Source of the DNA: Paralithodes platypus
Lineage: Eukaryota; Arthropoda; Malacostraca; Decapoda; Lithodidae
Assembly: GCA_032716605.1 (NCBI GenBank)
Contig: CM064517.1
Coordinates: forward strand, 19,946,742-20,010,741
DNA: 64,000 bases
Reading direction: 5' to 3'
Part shown: one piece after another, positions 18,305 to 29,891 of the stretch
Numbering within the stretch: position 1 is the first letter of the stretch
Layout of the letters: each line of letters starts with the position of its first letter
Position numbers and translations under genes: made by a program
The notes under the pieces: model-generated
What the model saw: only the letters and a program-made list of their open reading frames with translations
What the model was told of the DNA's origin: nothing
The model's database searches: none

Positions 18305-21279
18305 ATGGCTTCTGATTGTATAAAAATATGTTCTTATAAACTGCTGCTCTTTAAAGAAGAATATTGATTTAGTCAGAAACTTAGCATCTTCTGGCTATGA
18401 TTTTATTTTTTTACAGGAAACTTTTTTAACTGACGACAAACTAGCAATATTAGATTTTGTAGATGAGGAGTATGATAGCATTGCTGTGGGGGCTACCTAT
18501 TCTCATAAATCATTGGTAAGTAATGCCGGCAGACCTGAGGGAGGAATGGCCATTTTGTGGAGAAAGGACCTACAAATAGAGTTCAATAAAGTAATATTGG
18601 AAACAAATTATATGGTCCTTAATATAAATATATTTGGGCGCAATGTGGCATTTATCAATATTTATCTGAATAGTGACGTATGGAGAGCTGAAACTTTAAA
18701 TAAATATTTAGAGTCCTTATCAGTATTGGAGGATCTTATCAGCAATATTAATTACGATGAAATTTTTCTGATAGGTGACTTCAATGCCGACCCTTTCTCA
18801 GGTAGAGCCTGGCGAAATTTGTCAGAGTTTATTAATAGAAACTCACTGAGGTGTTATGATGTGGATATATTGGATAATGACTCCTATACATTTGTTGGAT
18901 ATGGGGATTCCGTCACCAGATGGCTGGATCATGTAATAGGAAAGGTGCACAATCATATTACAATTAACAACATAAAAATACTTCAACACATTATAGGATC
19001 GGACCACTTGCCAATGGAAGCTACTTTAAAATTTACTAGGGGAGGTCAAAAGATTAAAGAATCTGGCTTGCTTGCTGACAATAATCAAACTCGTGTTAAC
19101 TGGCAAAGGTTAAGCATGCAAGAAATTAATCATATTAATCAGAGGGTTGACAATCTTTTACAAGATTTTTATTCCTTCCCTATTCATGATTGCCATAGGT
19201 TAGGGTGTCGGGATCCCAATCATCTAAGAAGGATTGATAAATTGTATTCACTAATCACGACCAGCATTGTGAGCGCTAGTAGAGACTATGCACGTGCTAA
19301 TATTAAAAAGAACAAATATAAAGTGATACCAGGATGGAACCGGTGTATTAAGGCTAAACACACTATTGCCAGGGAGAAATTCTTAACCTGGGTGAGGAAT
19401 GGCAGGATACGAGGAACAGATATTCATAGAGATATGTTAGACAGTCGGAAGGAATTTAAAAAGGCACTAAATGAATGTAAAATTAACGAACAGAGAGAGA
19501 TTTGTAATTCAATAACGGAAAAGTTTTTATATAAGAATAAGAGTGAATTTTGGAATGAAGTAAAAATAAAGAAAGGGTGTAAAAAGGTATCAAGTGTTAT
19601 AAATGGCCAGAGTGGCAATTCTAATATAACTAAAGTATTTAAAGAAAAATTTCTTTTAAGTCAACCTCCAAATAATCCTAACGCTGAGCGAGACTTCTTA
19701 AATGATATTAAAATTGCAAGCGTGGCCTGAAGGTAGAAAAATGCGTTTAAAGATCTCTAGTCACACTATAAAACAATTGTTAATGCGTCTTAACTCTGGT
19801 GAAGGTCATGATTTTATTCACACAATTTTTTTAAAGAATGCCTCTTGGTCTTTTTTGGAAAATATTGCTCATTTTTTAAATACTTGTTTTATCCACTGCT
19901 ATCTCCCTGGTGACTTGCTGAAGGGTACTATTACACCTATTATAAAAGACAGTAGGAAAAATATTACAGAGTCAGATAATTACAGACCCATTATGCAGTC
20001 CTCATGCCTTTTAAAACTATTTGAATTATTTATTTTAGATATTTTATCTGAAAAAGTGGTTCTCAACTTTAGACAATTCGGGTTTAAATCAGGGTCTTCA
20101 ACCACAGATACTTGTTTTATTCTTAAAGACATTATGAAAAAATACTCGAATTGTAAGAACAATGCAGTAGCTACATTTATTGACCTAAGTAAAGCTTTTG
20201 ATAGGGTAGACCATTTTATTTTAGGGAACAAATTATTAGAATTGTCACTACCAGTAGATGTAATATTAATTTTAATGCATTACCTAAGGAATCAGAAAGC
20301 GAATGTGAGATGGCAAGACTCTTATAGCAACTATGTTTATGTTGAGAAAGGTGTGAGGCAAGGTGTGAGGCAAGGTGTGAGGCAAGGTGTGAGGCAAGGT
20401 GGAATACTCTCACCCTTTCTATACAATTTATACATGGACAAAATTATAAATGAAGTGGCTGGTACTAATGCAGGATGTAAATTATGGAGATGTGAGATGC
20501 AACATATTAGCCTACGCTGATGATATAGTCCTCCTGGCTGATTCTTTTCAAGATATGGATATATTATATAGCAAATTATGTTCTTGTATTGATCAACATT
20601 TACTTAAAATTAACAGAGATAAAATCTAAATGCATGATATTTACTACCAATAATAATCAGCAGACGCAGAGCATTGAGCTGAACGGAGATACCTTGGAGG
20701 TGGTGAAGGGATTCAAATATCTGGGCCACAATATTTTGTTTAATTTTAAAGACTCAGATGACATAACTTTTAGAATAAATAATTTGTATGGATCTTTTAA
20801 TAGTATTTTTAGAAATTACAAACAAGTGAACAAAGATACAATGTTATTTCTTTTTAATTCTTACTGTCTACCAGATTATGGACTTCCCCTATGGAATCAC
20901 GACAGTTCTTTTAATTCTAATGGTTTTTAAAGCATTTTCAGTTGCATTTAATAAATCCCTTAAGCGTATTTGTGGCGTACCTCCCTACGCCAGCAGCCAT
21001 ATCACGGCAGCTCGATGCAAACAATTGCTACTCAATCATCATACAGCATTAGTTCAAGCACGATACTGCAAAAGAGTATTAAGGTCTCAAAATCCTATAA
21101 TTAGGCATAATATTCCTATTATTAAAGAAGGTTTCATGGTTCAAAATGTGGTAAATTTGTTTCGAAAAACTTATAATGTAGATGTACTAGGAGAAAATCT
21201 AGATGTTTTGAGAGCCAGGATTGAGTGGGTACAGGGGCATGAGGACAGGCGAGGTCCATGTTTCTATTATGGGTTTTAG
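18305..21279 (+). pseudogene. LINE-beta ORF2: endonuclease-reverse transcriptase
   Basis: Likely ATG at 18305, 42 bp after the ORF1 stop. Endonuclease motifs: FIFLQETF (about 18400), IFLIGDFNADP (about 18763), GSDHLPME (about 18998). RT motifs: SDNYRPIM (about 19975), TFIDLSKAFDRVDH (about 20175), GVRQGGILSPF (about 20386), LAYADDIVLL with the YADD box at 20513-20524, FKYLGHNI (about 20713). The frame is broken by five apparent one-base insertions (about 18339, 19727, 20499, 20627 and 20929) and contains no internal nonsense codon between them. The 12-bp sequence for GVRQ is repeated four times at 20350-20397. The C-terminal stop is TAG at 21277-21279. Confidence 0.88.
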
Positions 21280-21626
21280 CTCTTGAAGGGCGTAACTATT
21301 ATTTTTTAACAGCGGTTATATGCAACAAATACGTCTTAGAAATTGCATTTTAATTGAATTCGATAATTTCATTATCGCATAACTTCCATCCTCATAATTG
21401 AGTTTTGAATGCATATATTTTTTATAATATTTTATTTGATGATTTTATCCTGACTATCAGAAGCTAATATTGTAAATAGTTTGTATATATGAAATAATTT
21501 TGAATGTTTAATACATTTTGATTTAACTTTACTATAATTTGTATTGGATTATGTAATGTGTGTGTTTTGTACTGTGTACTGTACATATGTATTGCGAAAT
21601 AAAGGAATTGATTGATTGATTGATTG

Positions 21627-23275
21627 AATACCATCACCACCACCACCACCACCCTCACCATCACTACCAACACAACCAGTACCATCATCACCATCACCAC
21701 CATCATCACCACCACCACCACCCTCACCATCACTACCAACACAACCAATACCATCACAACCACTACCATCACCATCACTACCAACACAACCAATACCATC
21801 ACAACCACTACCATCACCATCACTACCAACACAATACCATCACCACCACCACCTCACCATCACTACCACCACAACCAGTACCATCACACCACCACCACCA
21901 TCCTCACCATCACTACCAACAACCAATACCATCACCCCACCACCCTCACCATCACTACCACAACCACCTCCATCATCACACCACCACCACCACCAACCTC
22001 ACCATCACTACCAACACAACACTATCATCACCAACACAACACCATCACAACCCCTACTCACCATCACTACCAACACACCAATACCACCCACCACCACCAC
22101 CACCCTCACCATCACAACACAACCACATACCACCACCACCACCACCCTCACCATCACTACCAACACAACCAGTACCATCACCACCACCACCACCATCCTC
22201 ACCATCACTACCAACACAACCAATACCATCACCACCACCCTCACCATCACTACCAACACAACCATACCATCATCACCAGTCACCACCACCACCACCCTCA
22301 CCATCACTACCAACACAACCAATACCATCACAACCACTACCATCACCATCACTACCAACACAACCAATACCATCACAACCACCTCCACATCACCACCAAC
22401 ACCACCATACCATCACCACCACCATCCTCACCATCACCACCAACACAACCACTACCATCACTCTCACCACCACACAGTATTTTCACCATCACCACCAACA
22501 CAACCACTACCATCACCACCACCACCACCACCACCCTCACCATCACTACCAACACAACCAATACCATCACAACCACTACCATCACCATCACTACCAACAC
22601 AACCAATACCATCACCACCACCACCACCACCCTCACCATCACTACCAACACAACCAGTACCATCATCACCACCACCACCACACCCGCATCATCACTACCA
22701 CCACACCCAATACCATCACCACCACCACCACCACCCTCACCATCACTACCAACACAACCAATACCATCATCACCACCACCACCACCCTCACCATCACTAC
22801 CAACACAACCACTACCATCACCATCACTACCAACACCATCACAACCACTACCATCACCATCACTACCAACACAACCAATACCATCACCACCACCACCACC
22901 ACCCTCACCATCACTACCAACACAACCAGTACCATCATCACCACCACCACCACCCTCACCATCACTACCAACACAACCAATACCATCACCACCACCACCA
23001 CCACCCTCACCATCACTACCAACACAACCAGTACCATCATCACCACCACCACCACCCTCACCATCACTACCAACACAACCAATATCATCATAACCACTAC
23101 CATCACCATCACTACCAACACAACCAATACCATCACAACCACTACCATCACCATCACTACCAACACAACCAATACCATCACCACCACCACCACCACCCTC
23201 ACCATCACTACCAACACAACCAGTACCATCATCACCATCATCACCATCACCACCATCACCACTGACCTTGAGATA
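21627..23275. repeat. ACC-rich satellite, right part
   Basis: Long array of units of about 35-55 bp: CCTCACCATCACTACCAACA + CAACC(A/G)(A/G)TACCATCA, followed by variable CACCAC runs. No stop codons appear in several frames because the units are CA-rich triplets; frames of 500 codons here are not genes. Confidence 0.95.
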
Positions 23276-23293
23276 GTGTCCTGGGAGTGATTA

Positions 23294-23486
23294 TTAAGGA
23301 GGTAGTGGCTGTTTTTTTTTTCTGGTCTATTAATTAATTTATTTTTTATTGTTTTAGTTTCCTCGCTAGACCTCCCTCAAACTTACCCCCCCCCCCCCTC
23401 CCCCCTCAAGATAAATTTTTAAATTTTTCGGTAGAAATATGTACCGGCCGAAGGCCGGTTCCTCTTATAATCTACAGGCTCGCTAT
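23294..23486 (-). mobile_element. Family A element, 5' part only
   Basis: TTAAGGAGGTAGTGGCTG, CCTCGCTAGACCTCCCTCAA, a C-rich run, TTTTTCGGTAGAAATATG, GGCCGAAGGCCGG, and a core broken off at GGCTCGCTAT. Confidence 0.8.
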
Positions 23487-24535
23487 TTAATATATTGGTT
23501 GATGTAATTGTATTTTAAAATTAATATGCTGTTCATGAGTGCGCATGCAAAACTAGAAAAATATATTTTTCATAAAATACTTTTCTTTGTTTGTATTTTT
23601 TAATTTTAGATAAATACGATAACATCTTGGTAAGTATACAGTATATCTTATACTAGCGAATTATATACGCTTTAGGCATTCACTATACATTTAAAGCCAT
23701 CGATGAACTGAAAGAATAAAAATGAATCAATTTAGTTTGGAAGCACAAGTTGATAGGGATTTTGTTTCATATATAAGGAATAATGAAAACAAAACCCCAC
23801 AGTACGCAATACATGTTATAGTATACATAATATTGTGAGTGTGCATCTGTATACTAGTATTTGTTTTGTGTTTTAGTTTTTTCCTATTAATTATATTTCC
23901 ATCATGATAAGTTTCTATCGCATATAGCATGTCCTCTCATCTTTAATCCATCGCTTTATGTTCCTTCGTTATACCCTTATCAGCACTACTATCGGTCTCC
24001 CCGCCACACCCACGAACCCTTGGTAAATTAACTCAAGAACAGTGGTGTTGGCGAATCCAGTATCATTATACCACTTCGGCCTTGGCAACGGAACCAACTG
24101 GTACTAAAGCTGAGATGGACACGCTATGGGTAAAATAATGTAGGAATTGAAATATCTAACTGTTGACTAATGAGAGCGACTTTGATAATAATAATATGGT
24201 TAGTTTCTTAATTAACATCTCGAAAAATAGACTTCATCTAATCTTAATTACGCAGCTAGTACAACATTTGTATAGCCATATATGTTGTTAATAAAGAAAT
24301 ATTGGCAATACTATGATGCAGAGACATAGTAGTATCTTTTTTGCCATCAGTTATCAATATATCGGCCGCAAGAGACAAACACTTTCCGCCAAGTTTAAAA
24401 CAAATTGAGTGTAGAAATACTAGTTAAATAATAATAACCTGAGTGCTCATTGGAGTACGTATCTATGCCATGCATGCAAACCTGAGCAAGTGTCATCTAA
24501 ATTTGTGAAAACTGTTCTGACCAAAAATGTGACCA
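23487..24535. other. AT-rich sequence without recognisable features
   Basis: About 1 kb, no repeat family, RNA or coding signal recognised. Short minus-strand frame at about 23.7-23.9 kb has no supporting features. Confidence 0.5.
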
Positions 24536-25530
24536 AGTAATTGAATTGGACCAAATTGAGCTGAGTGGTCAAAGTCAAATTAGGTCGAGTAGTCAAACTG
24601 TTTTATATTTGACAAATTGAGCCAAGCGATGGCTTGGTTTAAGTGTTCTAACTTAGTTGTACAGTCAAATTTAGCCGAGCGGTTGAACTGGGTTGCACAG
24701 TCAGTCATATTGGGTCAAATAGTCCATTCAGTTTGGTTCAAGGGGATCAAATTGGTCCGAGGTGGTCAATTTGGTCCTAAGCAGTCAAATTGGTCCATAC
24801 CAGTCAAATTGGTCCATACCAGTCAAATTGGTCCAAAGCGGTACATTTTTTCCTAGGCTGTTGAATTGGCCCTAAGTGGTTGAATATGGCTGAGGTGGTT
24901 GAATTGGCCCTAAGTGGTTGAATTTGACTGAGGTGGTTGAATTGGCCCTAAGTGGTTGAATTTGACTGAGGTGGTTGAATTGGCCCTAAGTGGTTGAATT
25001 TGAATGAGGTGGTTGAATTGGCCCTAAGTGGTTGAATTTGACTGAGGTGGTTGAATTGGCCCTAAGTGGTTGAATTTGGCTGAGGTGGTTGAATTGGCCC
25101 TAAGTGGTTGAATTTGGCTGAGGTGGTTGAATTGGCCCTAAGTGGTTGAATTTGGCTGAGGTGGTTGAATTGGCCCTAAGTGGTTGAATTTGACTAAGGT
25201 GGTTGAATTGGCCCTAAGTGGTTGAATTTGGCTGAGGTGGTCTAATTGGGCCGAGGCAGAGCGACTTTGGCTGAGTGATGGATTGGGTCAAACAGTCGAA
25301 TTGGTGCGAGCTTAGAATGTGAGTGGTTGGACAATTTTGGCCCGCAATCGTATTAAGGCGAGCTGTTAAATTGGGTCGAACGGAAAATTTGGCTGAATTA
25401 ACTTCATACAAAAATATTAACCAATGTTTATAACTGGTATTATAATATTAACAATAATAAAGTAAATTATCACAATCGTAAACGAATTGGGTCGAGTGAT
25501 TGCATTGGGTCGAGGGGTCGATTTGGCCAA
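24536..25530. repeat. GGTTGAATT satellite (19-bp subunit, 38-bp dimer)
   Basis: Core at about 24855-25240: about ten copies of a 38-bp dimer made of GTGGTTGAATTGGCCCTAA and GTGGTTGAATTTGRCTGAG. The flanks on both sides (24536-24850, 25240-25530) contain increasingly degenerate GGTCAAATTGG and TTGGGTCGA subunits, suggesting outward decay from a homogenised core. Confidence 0.9.
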
Positions 25531-26034
25531 TAATATGTTGCTAGCTACTGAATTCAGTTACCAAAATTATACTTAGTTCTTTTTCGTGTATTTTTATATA
25601 TAAATACATGTTAAATCTTTGGTGTTAAATAAATAAGCCGCCAATTTGTTTTCACCTAATGCGCTTATTGTAAACGAGAGGGAAAGCATATTAAGAAAAC
25701 TGTGATAGAACGCAAGAAGATGACGACTGTCAACAAAGTTAGTAAAATTCAAAATATATATTGGTAGATGCGAGAGGTTATTAATAAAAATAAAACAAAA
25801 ATGACAAGGGTATGATTATATTATAAAAGCAGAGACAACCCGAAAAGGAGAAGCAGGAAAAACAAGATTTCTACGAATTATATAGTCGAAGAAAATAACG
25901 ATATATATTATCTGGACCCTGATATATGCATAAAGAGAAAAAGCAGCTGACAAAGAAAATACAAATATCAAAGGTAGACTAGTCCAAAATGACAAGCATT
26001 CACGAGGTGTGTATTTGTGAGTGTAAATGTACCT

Positions 26035-26035
<1 letters not shown>
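25531..26035. other. AT-rich sequence without recognisable features
   Basis: No repeat family or coding signal recognised. Confidence 0.5.

Positions 26036-26098
<63 letters not shown>
26036..26098 (+). repeat. (GT)n microsatellite
   Basis: About 30 uninterrupted GT units. Confidence 0.98.
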
Positions 26099-26102
<4 letters not shown>

Positions 26103-26219
26103 ATTCTAGTTGTACTTATTCTAGTTGTATTGTGGGAGTGAGCATGCTCGTTATTTCCCGCCTCCTATATGTGTAGGTGTTATATGTATCGTTGGAATGG
26201 CTGTGGATGTGTGTGTAAT

Positions 26220-26556
26220 CTGTATTTTTAGCCAATTGGCGACATCGGAAACGAAGGCTTAGGGTGGATCTGTATGGTACCATTCTCACTATAGACGGTA
26301 CCGTCTCGCCCGAAGGCTTAGGTAGCCATCAGCTTAGGTGAACCATATGATACCCATCTCGCCTTGTACCATTTTTGCCAACCCCAGATGGGACGTCACA
26401 ACGTCGTCCACTTATTCCAGGTACCTATTTACAGCTAGGTGAATTGAGGCTAACACATGAAAGGAGACAGGCCCAATTTGTCTCCGCCCGGCCGGGGATT
26501 GAACCCCCGACCCCTCATGTGTGAGACGAGAGCTCTACCTACTAGGCTACGGGCTG
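26220..26556 (-). mobile_element. tRNA-Val(CAC)-like SINE
   Basis: On the minus strand the head (about 26556 to 26480) reads AGCCCGTAGCCTAGTAGGTA, with a perfect RNA polymerase III A box (TAGCCTAGTAGG), an anticodon arm CTCGT-CTCACAC-ATGAG with CAC at the anticodon position, and a B box GGTTCAATCCC. The body continues to about 26220 with CAGCTGTAAATAGGTACCTG. The missing 3' acceptor pairing and attached body show a SINE, not a tRNA gene. Flanked by GT repeats at the head side. Confidence 0.8.
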
Positions 26557-27397
26557 TGTGTGTGTGTGTGTGTGTGCGTATGTAAGTGTTGTACATGTAG
26601 GTGTTGTGAATGAATGTGTTGTGAATTAGTCCATGGCAAGGTTCGTAAAGCCTAAACTCACAATTCTAAAACATAATAATAATAATGTAGTCGATATATC
26701 GTGCACCAAATAAGCCAATATTACACCCTTCAGTTCGATCATTGAATAACAATGAAGTATATAACAATCTGCCGGTAATAAAATGAAAGAGTCGTTTTCA
26801 GTTTGAAGTTGTAAAGGTGTGAGGGCTTTCCCAAAACCTGAATTCTAAACAGGAGAATATATTTGTTCACCATCGAACACATACATTTTGGTTAAGTATT
26901 CTTATTTTAACTTCCATGTATTATAGTCTTCCATCAAATGACTCTTAGTGTATGTATTTTCAATTATATTTCCACAAGATTTACCCCATCATCGTCGGTG
27001 GTAATTACTATAGTTTTGCTGTATTCCTAGTCAGTCAATATGATACTTATACAGCCAAATCATATTTATCATTTATATTATATTACTAAAGAAACATTAA
27101 TGCGAAGTTTGTTCTTCTAAAATTCACCTCGAATTAACTTATTATTATAATATTAACCAATATTTACAAATGGTATTAAATATTAGCAACAATAAAATAA
27201 ATTAACACATGCCAATCCTACAATATAATCCAAACTCCATTTTATAAGTAGTTAAACTTTATAAAAAAAAAGACGCTAATTGTTAGGCTAAAAACAACAA
27301 TAGAATTATTGTGGGACTAAACAATAGAAATATTATGAGACCAGCCTAAAACACACCGCCCACCCCCCTGCAGCCCACAACCCCATCACCATCTAGG
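26557..27397. other. AT-rich sequence, no gene recognised
   Basis: Short TG microsatellite continues to about 26580; TGTAGGTGTTGTGAATG-like direct repeats near 26590-26625. The remainder is AT-rich with nothing recognisable. Confidence 0.5.
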
Positions 27398-27793
27398 ATG
27401 GCCCAGCTAAGGAGTGATATCCACTTGCCCCCGGATTCGAGGTTCCACGAGAGGATGGCAGCTTATGCCCAGGAGGTGGATGTAAGCCACATACTCTTCT
27501 TAAAACTGGACAACGCCCCAGTACCTCTCATGTCCCTTCAATTACAGCCGCCCAGCACACCCATGAGCCACCCAACCAATCAGGGCCCCGGATTACGGCG
27601 GGGAAGGAAAAGGAGGTGGATTGGCAAGGCAGAAACAAACAAGGAGAACAGCACCACCACCACCACGAGCGTTGATACCCGCACCATCTCGGAGTTAAAA
27701 AGGGACTCCTCGGGAGTGAACCAGGTGAAGGAATTGGAGGAGTCTGCCGTCCGTAGAAGGAGCCGCACGAGCAGCCCTATCACAAAGCCTTAG
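27398..27793 (+). CDS. Hypothetical 131-aa protein or exon-like frame
   Basis: ATG at 27398 in context CTAGGATGG, stop TAG at 27791-27793. I do not recognise the product. The predicted protein begins MAQLRSDIHLPPDSRFHERM, has a central Pro-rich stretch (QPPSTPMSHPTNQGPG), a basic cluster GLRRGRKRRWIG, a Thr/Ser-rich linker and a basic end (RRRSRTSSP). Composition is mixed and non-repetitive, GC content is higher than the AT-rich flanks, and the segment is bounded by simple C/A-rich sequence. It could be an old retroelement ORF1 fragment, a real exon, or chance. No transmembrane segment or signal peptide. Confidence 0.35.
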   Translation: MAQLRSDIHLPPDSRFHERMAAYAQEVDVSHILFLKLDNAPVPLMSLQLQPPSTPMSHPTNQGPGLRRGRKRRWIGKAETNKENSTTTTTSVDTRTISELKRDSSGVNQVKELEESAVRRRSRTSSPITKP

Positions 27794-28460
27794 AAGACAC
27801 CCTGCCCTTGCCCATACACCCCTTTAGACCTGCAAGAACAACCCCATTTTCCTCTTCCCCTAGCACTAGTCAAAAGCAGTCATGGCCGACCAAACTCTTC
27901 CTATCACCACCCGATAAAGTTGCCAAAAGTTCACTCAGAGAGGGATGCCGTCACGGTACTGCCAAACGGATTCCCTCAGCTTGGATGAGTGAACTCTCCC
28001 AGTGAGAAAAAAAAGGAAGCCGCCTACTAGCCGCACACCTGGCCACGTGTCTACCCAAAGGCTACCTGACAACTGCCCCACTAATCTCCAAGTTGACTTT
28101 TACTTCCGTCACTCACGCAGCCATGACTACCACCTAACATCATCTTTGCTCAGAGTGTATTGCGGACTCTGATTGACAGAATATTGAATGATTTCCTGTG
28201 TAATGAACTATATTTCATGTTCTTTTATGTTTACTTTGTCTGCCTAGTTAAAGACCCCACATTGTGTTCTAGCCTGAATAATATAGGCACTTCAATTATA
28301 ACAATTAGTATCGAGAGATAAATATTTTGTTTTGTTTTATTGAAAGATAGTTAGTAGTCAAATAAAAGCAAACCGAACAGATTGGAAGATTATAAATGAA
28401 CGTATCTAAATAAAACGGATTAAAGTACAGTGTCGTAGAAACTGTACGGTCAGGGTCTAT
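27794..28460. other. No recognisable feature
   Basis: The first 220 bp remain GC-richer and open in another frame (possible degraded continuation of the frame before it); the rest is AT-rich and unremarkable. Confidence 0.4.
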
Positions 28461-28866
28461 CTCTTTATCTGTGTAGTATCGTATGTTATTAAGTGAGGTG
28501 CCCACACCCTGTGTAGGTTAAAGACTAGTTCAGCACTATAATAATACACTCTACGTAGAACACACAACTGGGTCTGACAGAACAACTCCAATAAAACCGT
28601 TGTAATGTTATATATATATATTTGCTTAATCAGAATTATTTTGCTGAATACCATCCCTACGACCCCCTTAGTGCCCAAGCTAAGGCTCATATCCATATTG
28701 CCAAGGGTTTGGGGGCAAGAGGGACGCAAACACATAAGCATATGCTACTATATAACTCTTTATCTATTGATTGTACGTTCACTATTTTACATTCATTTGT
28801 GTCTACTTGTCTTTTCCTTTGTCTATTTTTCTGTCTATCATACTACCTATTTGTCTATTATGCTAC
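28461..28866. other. AT-rich sequence with CTATTTGTCTAT repeats at the end
   Basis: From about 28770, degenerate TTTGTCTAT / TACCTATTTGTC repeats lead to the CR1-like insertion. No gene recognised. Confidence 0.5.
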
Positions 28867-29132
28867 GTATTTAAGAAAAAATTGGATAAGCATATGGACG
28901 AGAAGGGTTGGGTGTGAAGGGGGATCAGCCGGGTTGGGCCAATCAGCGCTCTGCAGACCCCCGTAATCCTGCGTTAATCTCTAACCGGTTTGGTAAGATG
29001 ATCCTCAGGGTATTAGAGTGTTGAGCCTATAATTGGGCTTTGTAATTGGGGTTGTGTGGGACAGGGATCTGCCTTGCTTAGGCCAATCGGCTTTCTGCAG
29101 ACTCCCATTTTCTTATGTTCTTATGTTCTTAT
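28867..29132 (+). mobile_element. CR1-like LINE 3' end
   Basis: 5'-truncated fragment. It starts in a coding end readable as FKKKLDKHMDEKGWV-stop (about 28871-28918), followed by a 3' UTR with GGCCAATCAGCGCTCTGCAG and GGCCAATCGGCTTTCTGCAG, and ends in three copies of the 8-bp unit TTCTTATG. An 8-bp 3' repeat tail is typical of CR1-type LINEs. GTATTT at 28867-28872 and 29133-29138 is a possible short target duplication. Confidence 0.7.
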
Positions 29133-29138
29133 GTATTT

Positions 29139-29457
29139 GTCTATCACGCTACCTACCTGTCTATTCCTCCTCCTCCCTCTCTCCATCTATCCTTCTAGCT
29201 AAACACATGCGAGCTACCCCAAATAATTCATCGTGATATAATGATGACCACCAATTATCCAAAATCTGCATAATCAGCCCAAATGAAGTTAATTCTCGTG
29301 GAGGCTTCTCAGGGTCTGTGATTAATAGCAAGTGGTCAGCAGTACAATTAATTAAAAGGAGGGACACGAAATATTTGAATTATATTATATTTATAAATTC
29401 ATTTTACCCTCGTCGTCGTTAACATTATATTAGGATTCCTTACTTGAGTAATATTGT
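29139..29457. other. No recognisable feature
   Basis: Remaining CTATC/CTACC repeats, then ordinary sequence. Confidence 0.5.
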
Positions 29458-29797
29458 TTAAGGGGAGATGCGTTGTTTTTCTGAACCCCTTTCTCCCTCG
29501 CGTTTAGTCCCTTTAGTTTTGACATTTTAAGACGTTCGGCCCATTAGTTTGGCGATTTTCACACCTTTAGCTCCATTTCGTTGCCATTTAGGTGTCGGTG
29601 TTTTCCTGGCGAGCGATAGCGAGCTTGTAATTAAAAGAGAAACCGGCTTTCGGCCGAGATTTTTTTTACCGAAAAATTGACAAATTGATCAGATGGGGTG
29701 CTTTTCTAAGTTTGAGGGAGGTGTAGCGAGGAAACTAAAAAATATATGAATAAATGAATTAATAGACAACAACAAAATACAGCCACTATCCCCTTAA
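29458..29797 (+). mobile_element. Family A TTAA element
   Basis: Complete, plus orientation: TTAAGGGGAGATG, TTTCTCCCTCGCGTTTAGTC, GTTTGGCGATTTTCACACC, GGTGTCGGTGTTTTCCTGG, core GGCGAGCGATAGCGAGCTTG, CCGGCTTTCGGCCG hairpin, GAGGAAACTAAAAAATATAT, and TATCCCCTTAA. Shares its last TTAA with the next element. Confidence 0.9.
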
Positions 29798-29877
29798 CCC
29801 TTTGTGGGCCAGGAGTGTTCAAATTGTGTTGAACCCTCGCATGATCAAATTTGGTCACTTGCCCTATAAAGGGTTAA
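29794..29877. mobile_element. 84-bp TTAA-bounded inverted repeat (H)
   Basis: TTAACCCTTTGTGGGCCAGG at the left, GCCCTATAAAGGGTTAA at the right, with internal CAAATT...AAATTTG symmetry. Short relative of family C or an internally deleted element. Confidence 0.6.
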
Positions 29878-29891
29878 GGATGGTATATTGA

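Larger units (their letters stand above)
17826..21626 (+). mobile_element. LINE-beta (APE-type non-LTR retrotransposon)
   Basis: About 3.8 kb, 5' truncated within ORF1 and complete at the 3' end: AATAAA near 21599 followed by a (ATTG)4-5 tail. AATACC at 17820-17825 and 21627-21632 is a candidate 6-bp target duplication, although the satellite itself repeats that motif. Two ORFs separated by 42 bp. The base composition (AT-rich, little triplet bias) contrasts sharply with the ACC satellite on both sides. Clade not assigned; it differs from LINE-alpha in using GVRQG rather than GVPQG in the RT. Confidence 0.9.

Noticed and set aside
21620..23290. 556-codon His/Pro/Thr-rich open frame
   Set aside because: Derives entirely from the ACC-rich satellite; another frame and the minus strand are open too.
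26480..26556. Functional tRNA-Val gene
   Set aside because: Good A box, anticodon arm and B box, but it is fused to a 250-bp body and lacks acceptor pairing: a SINE.
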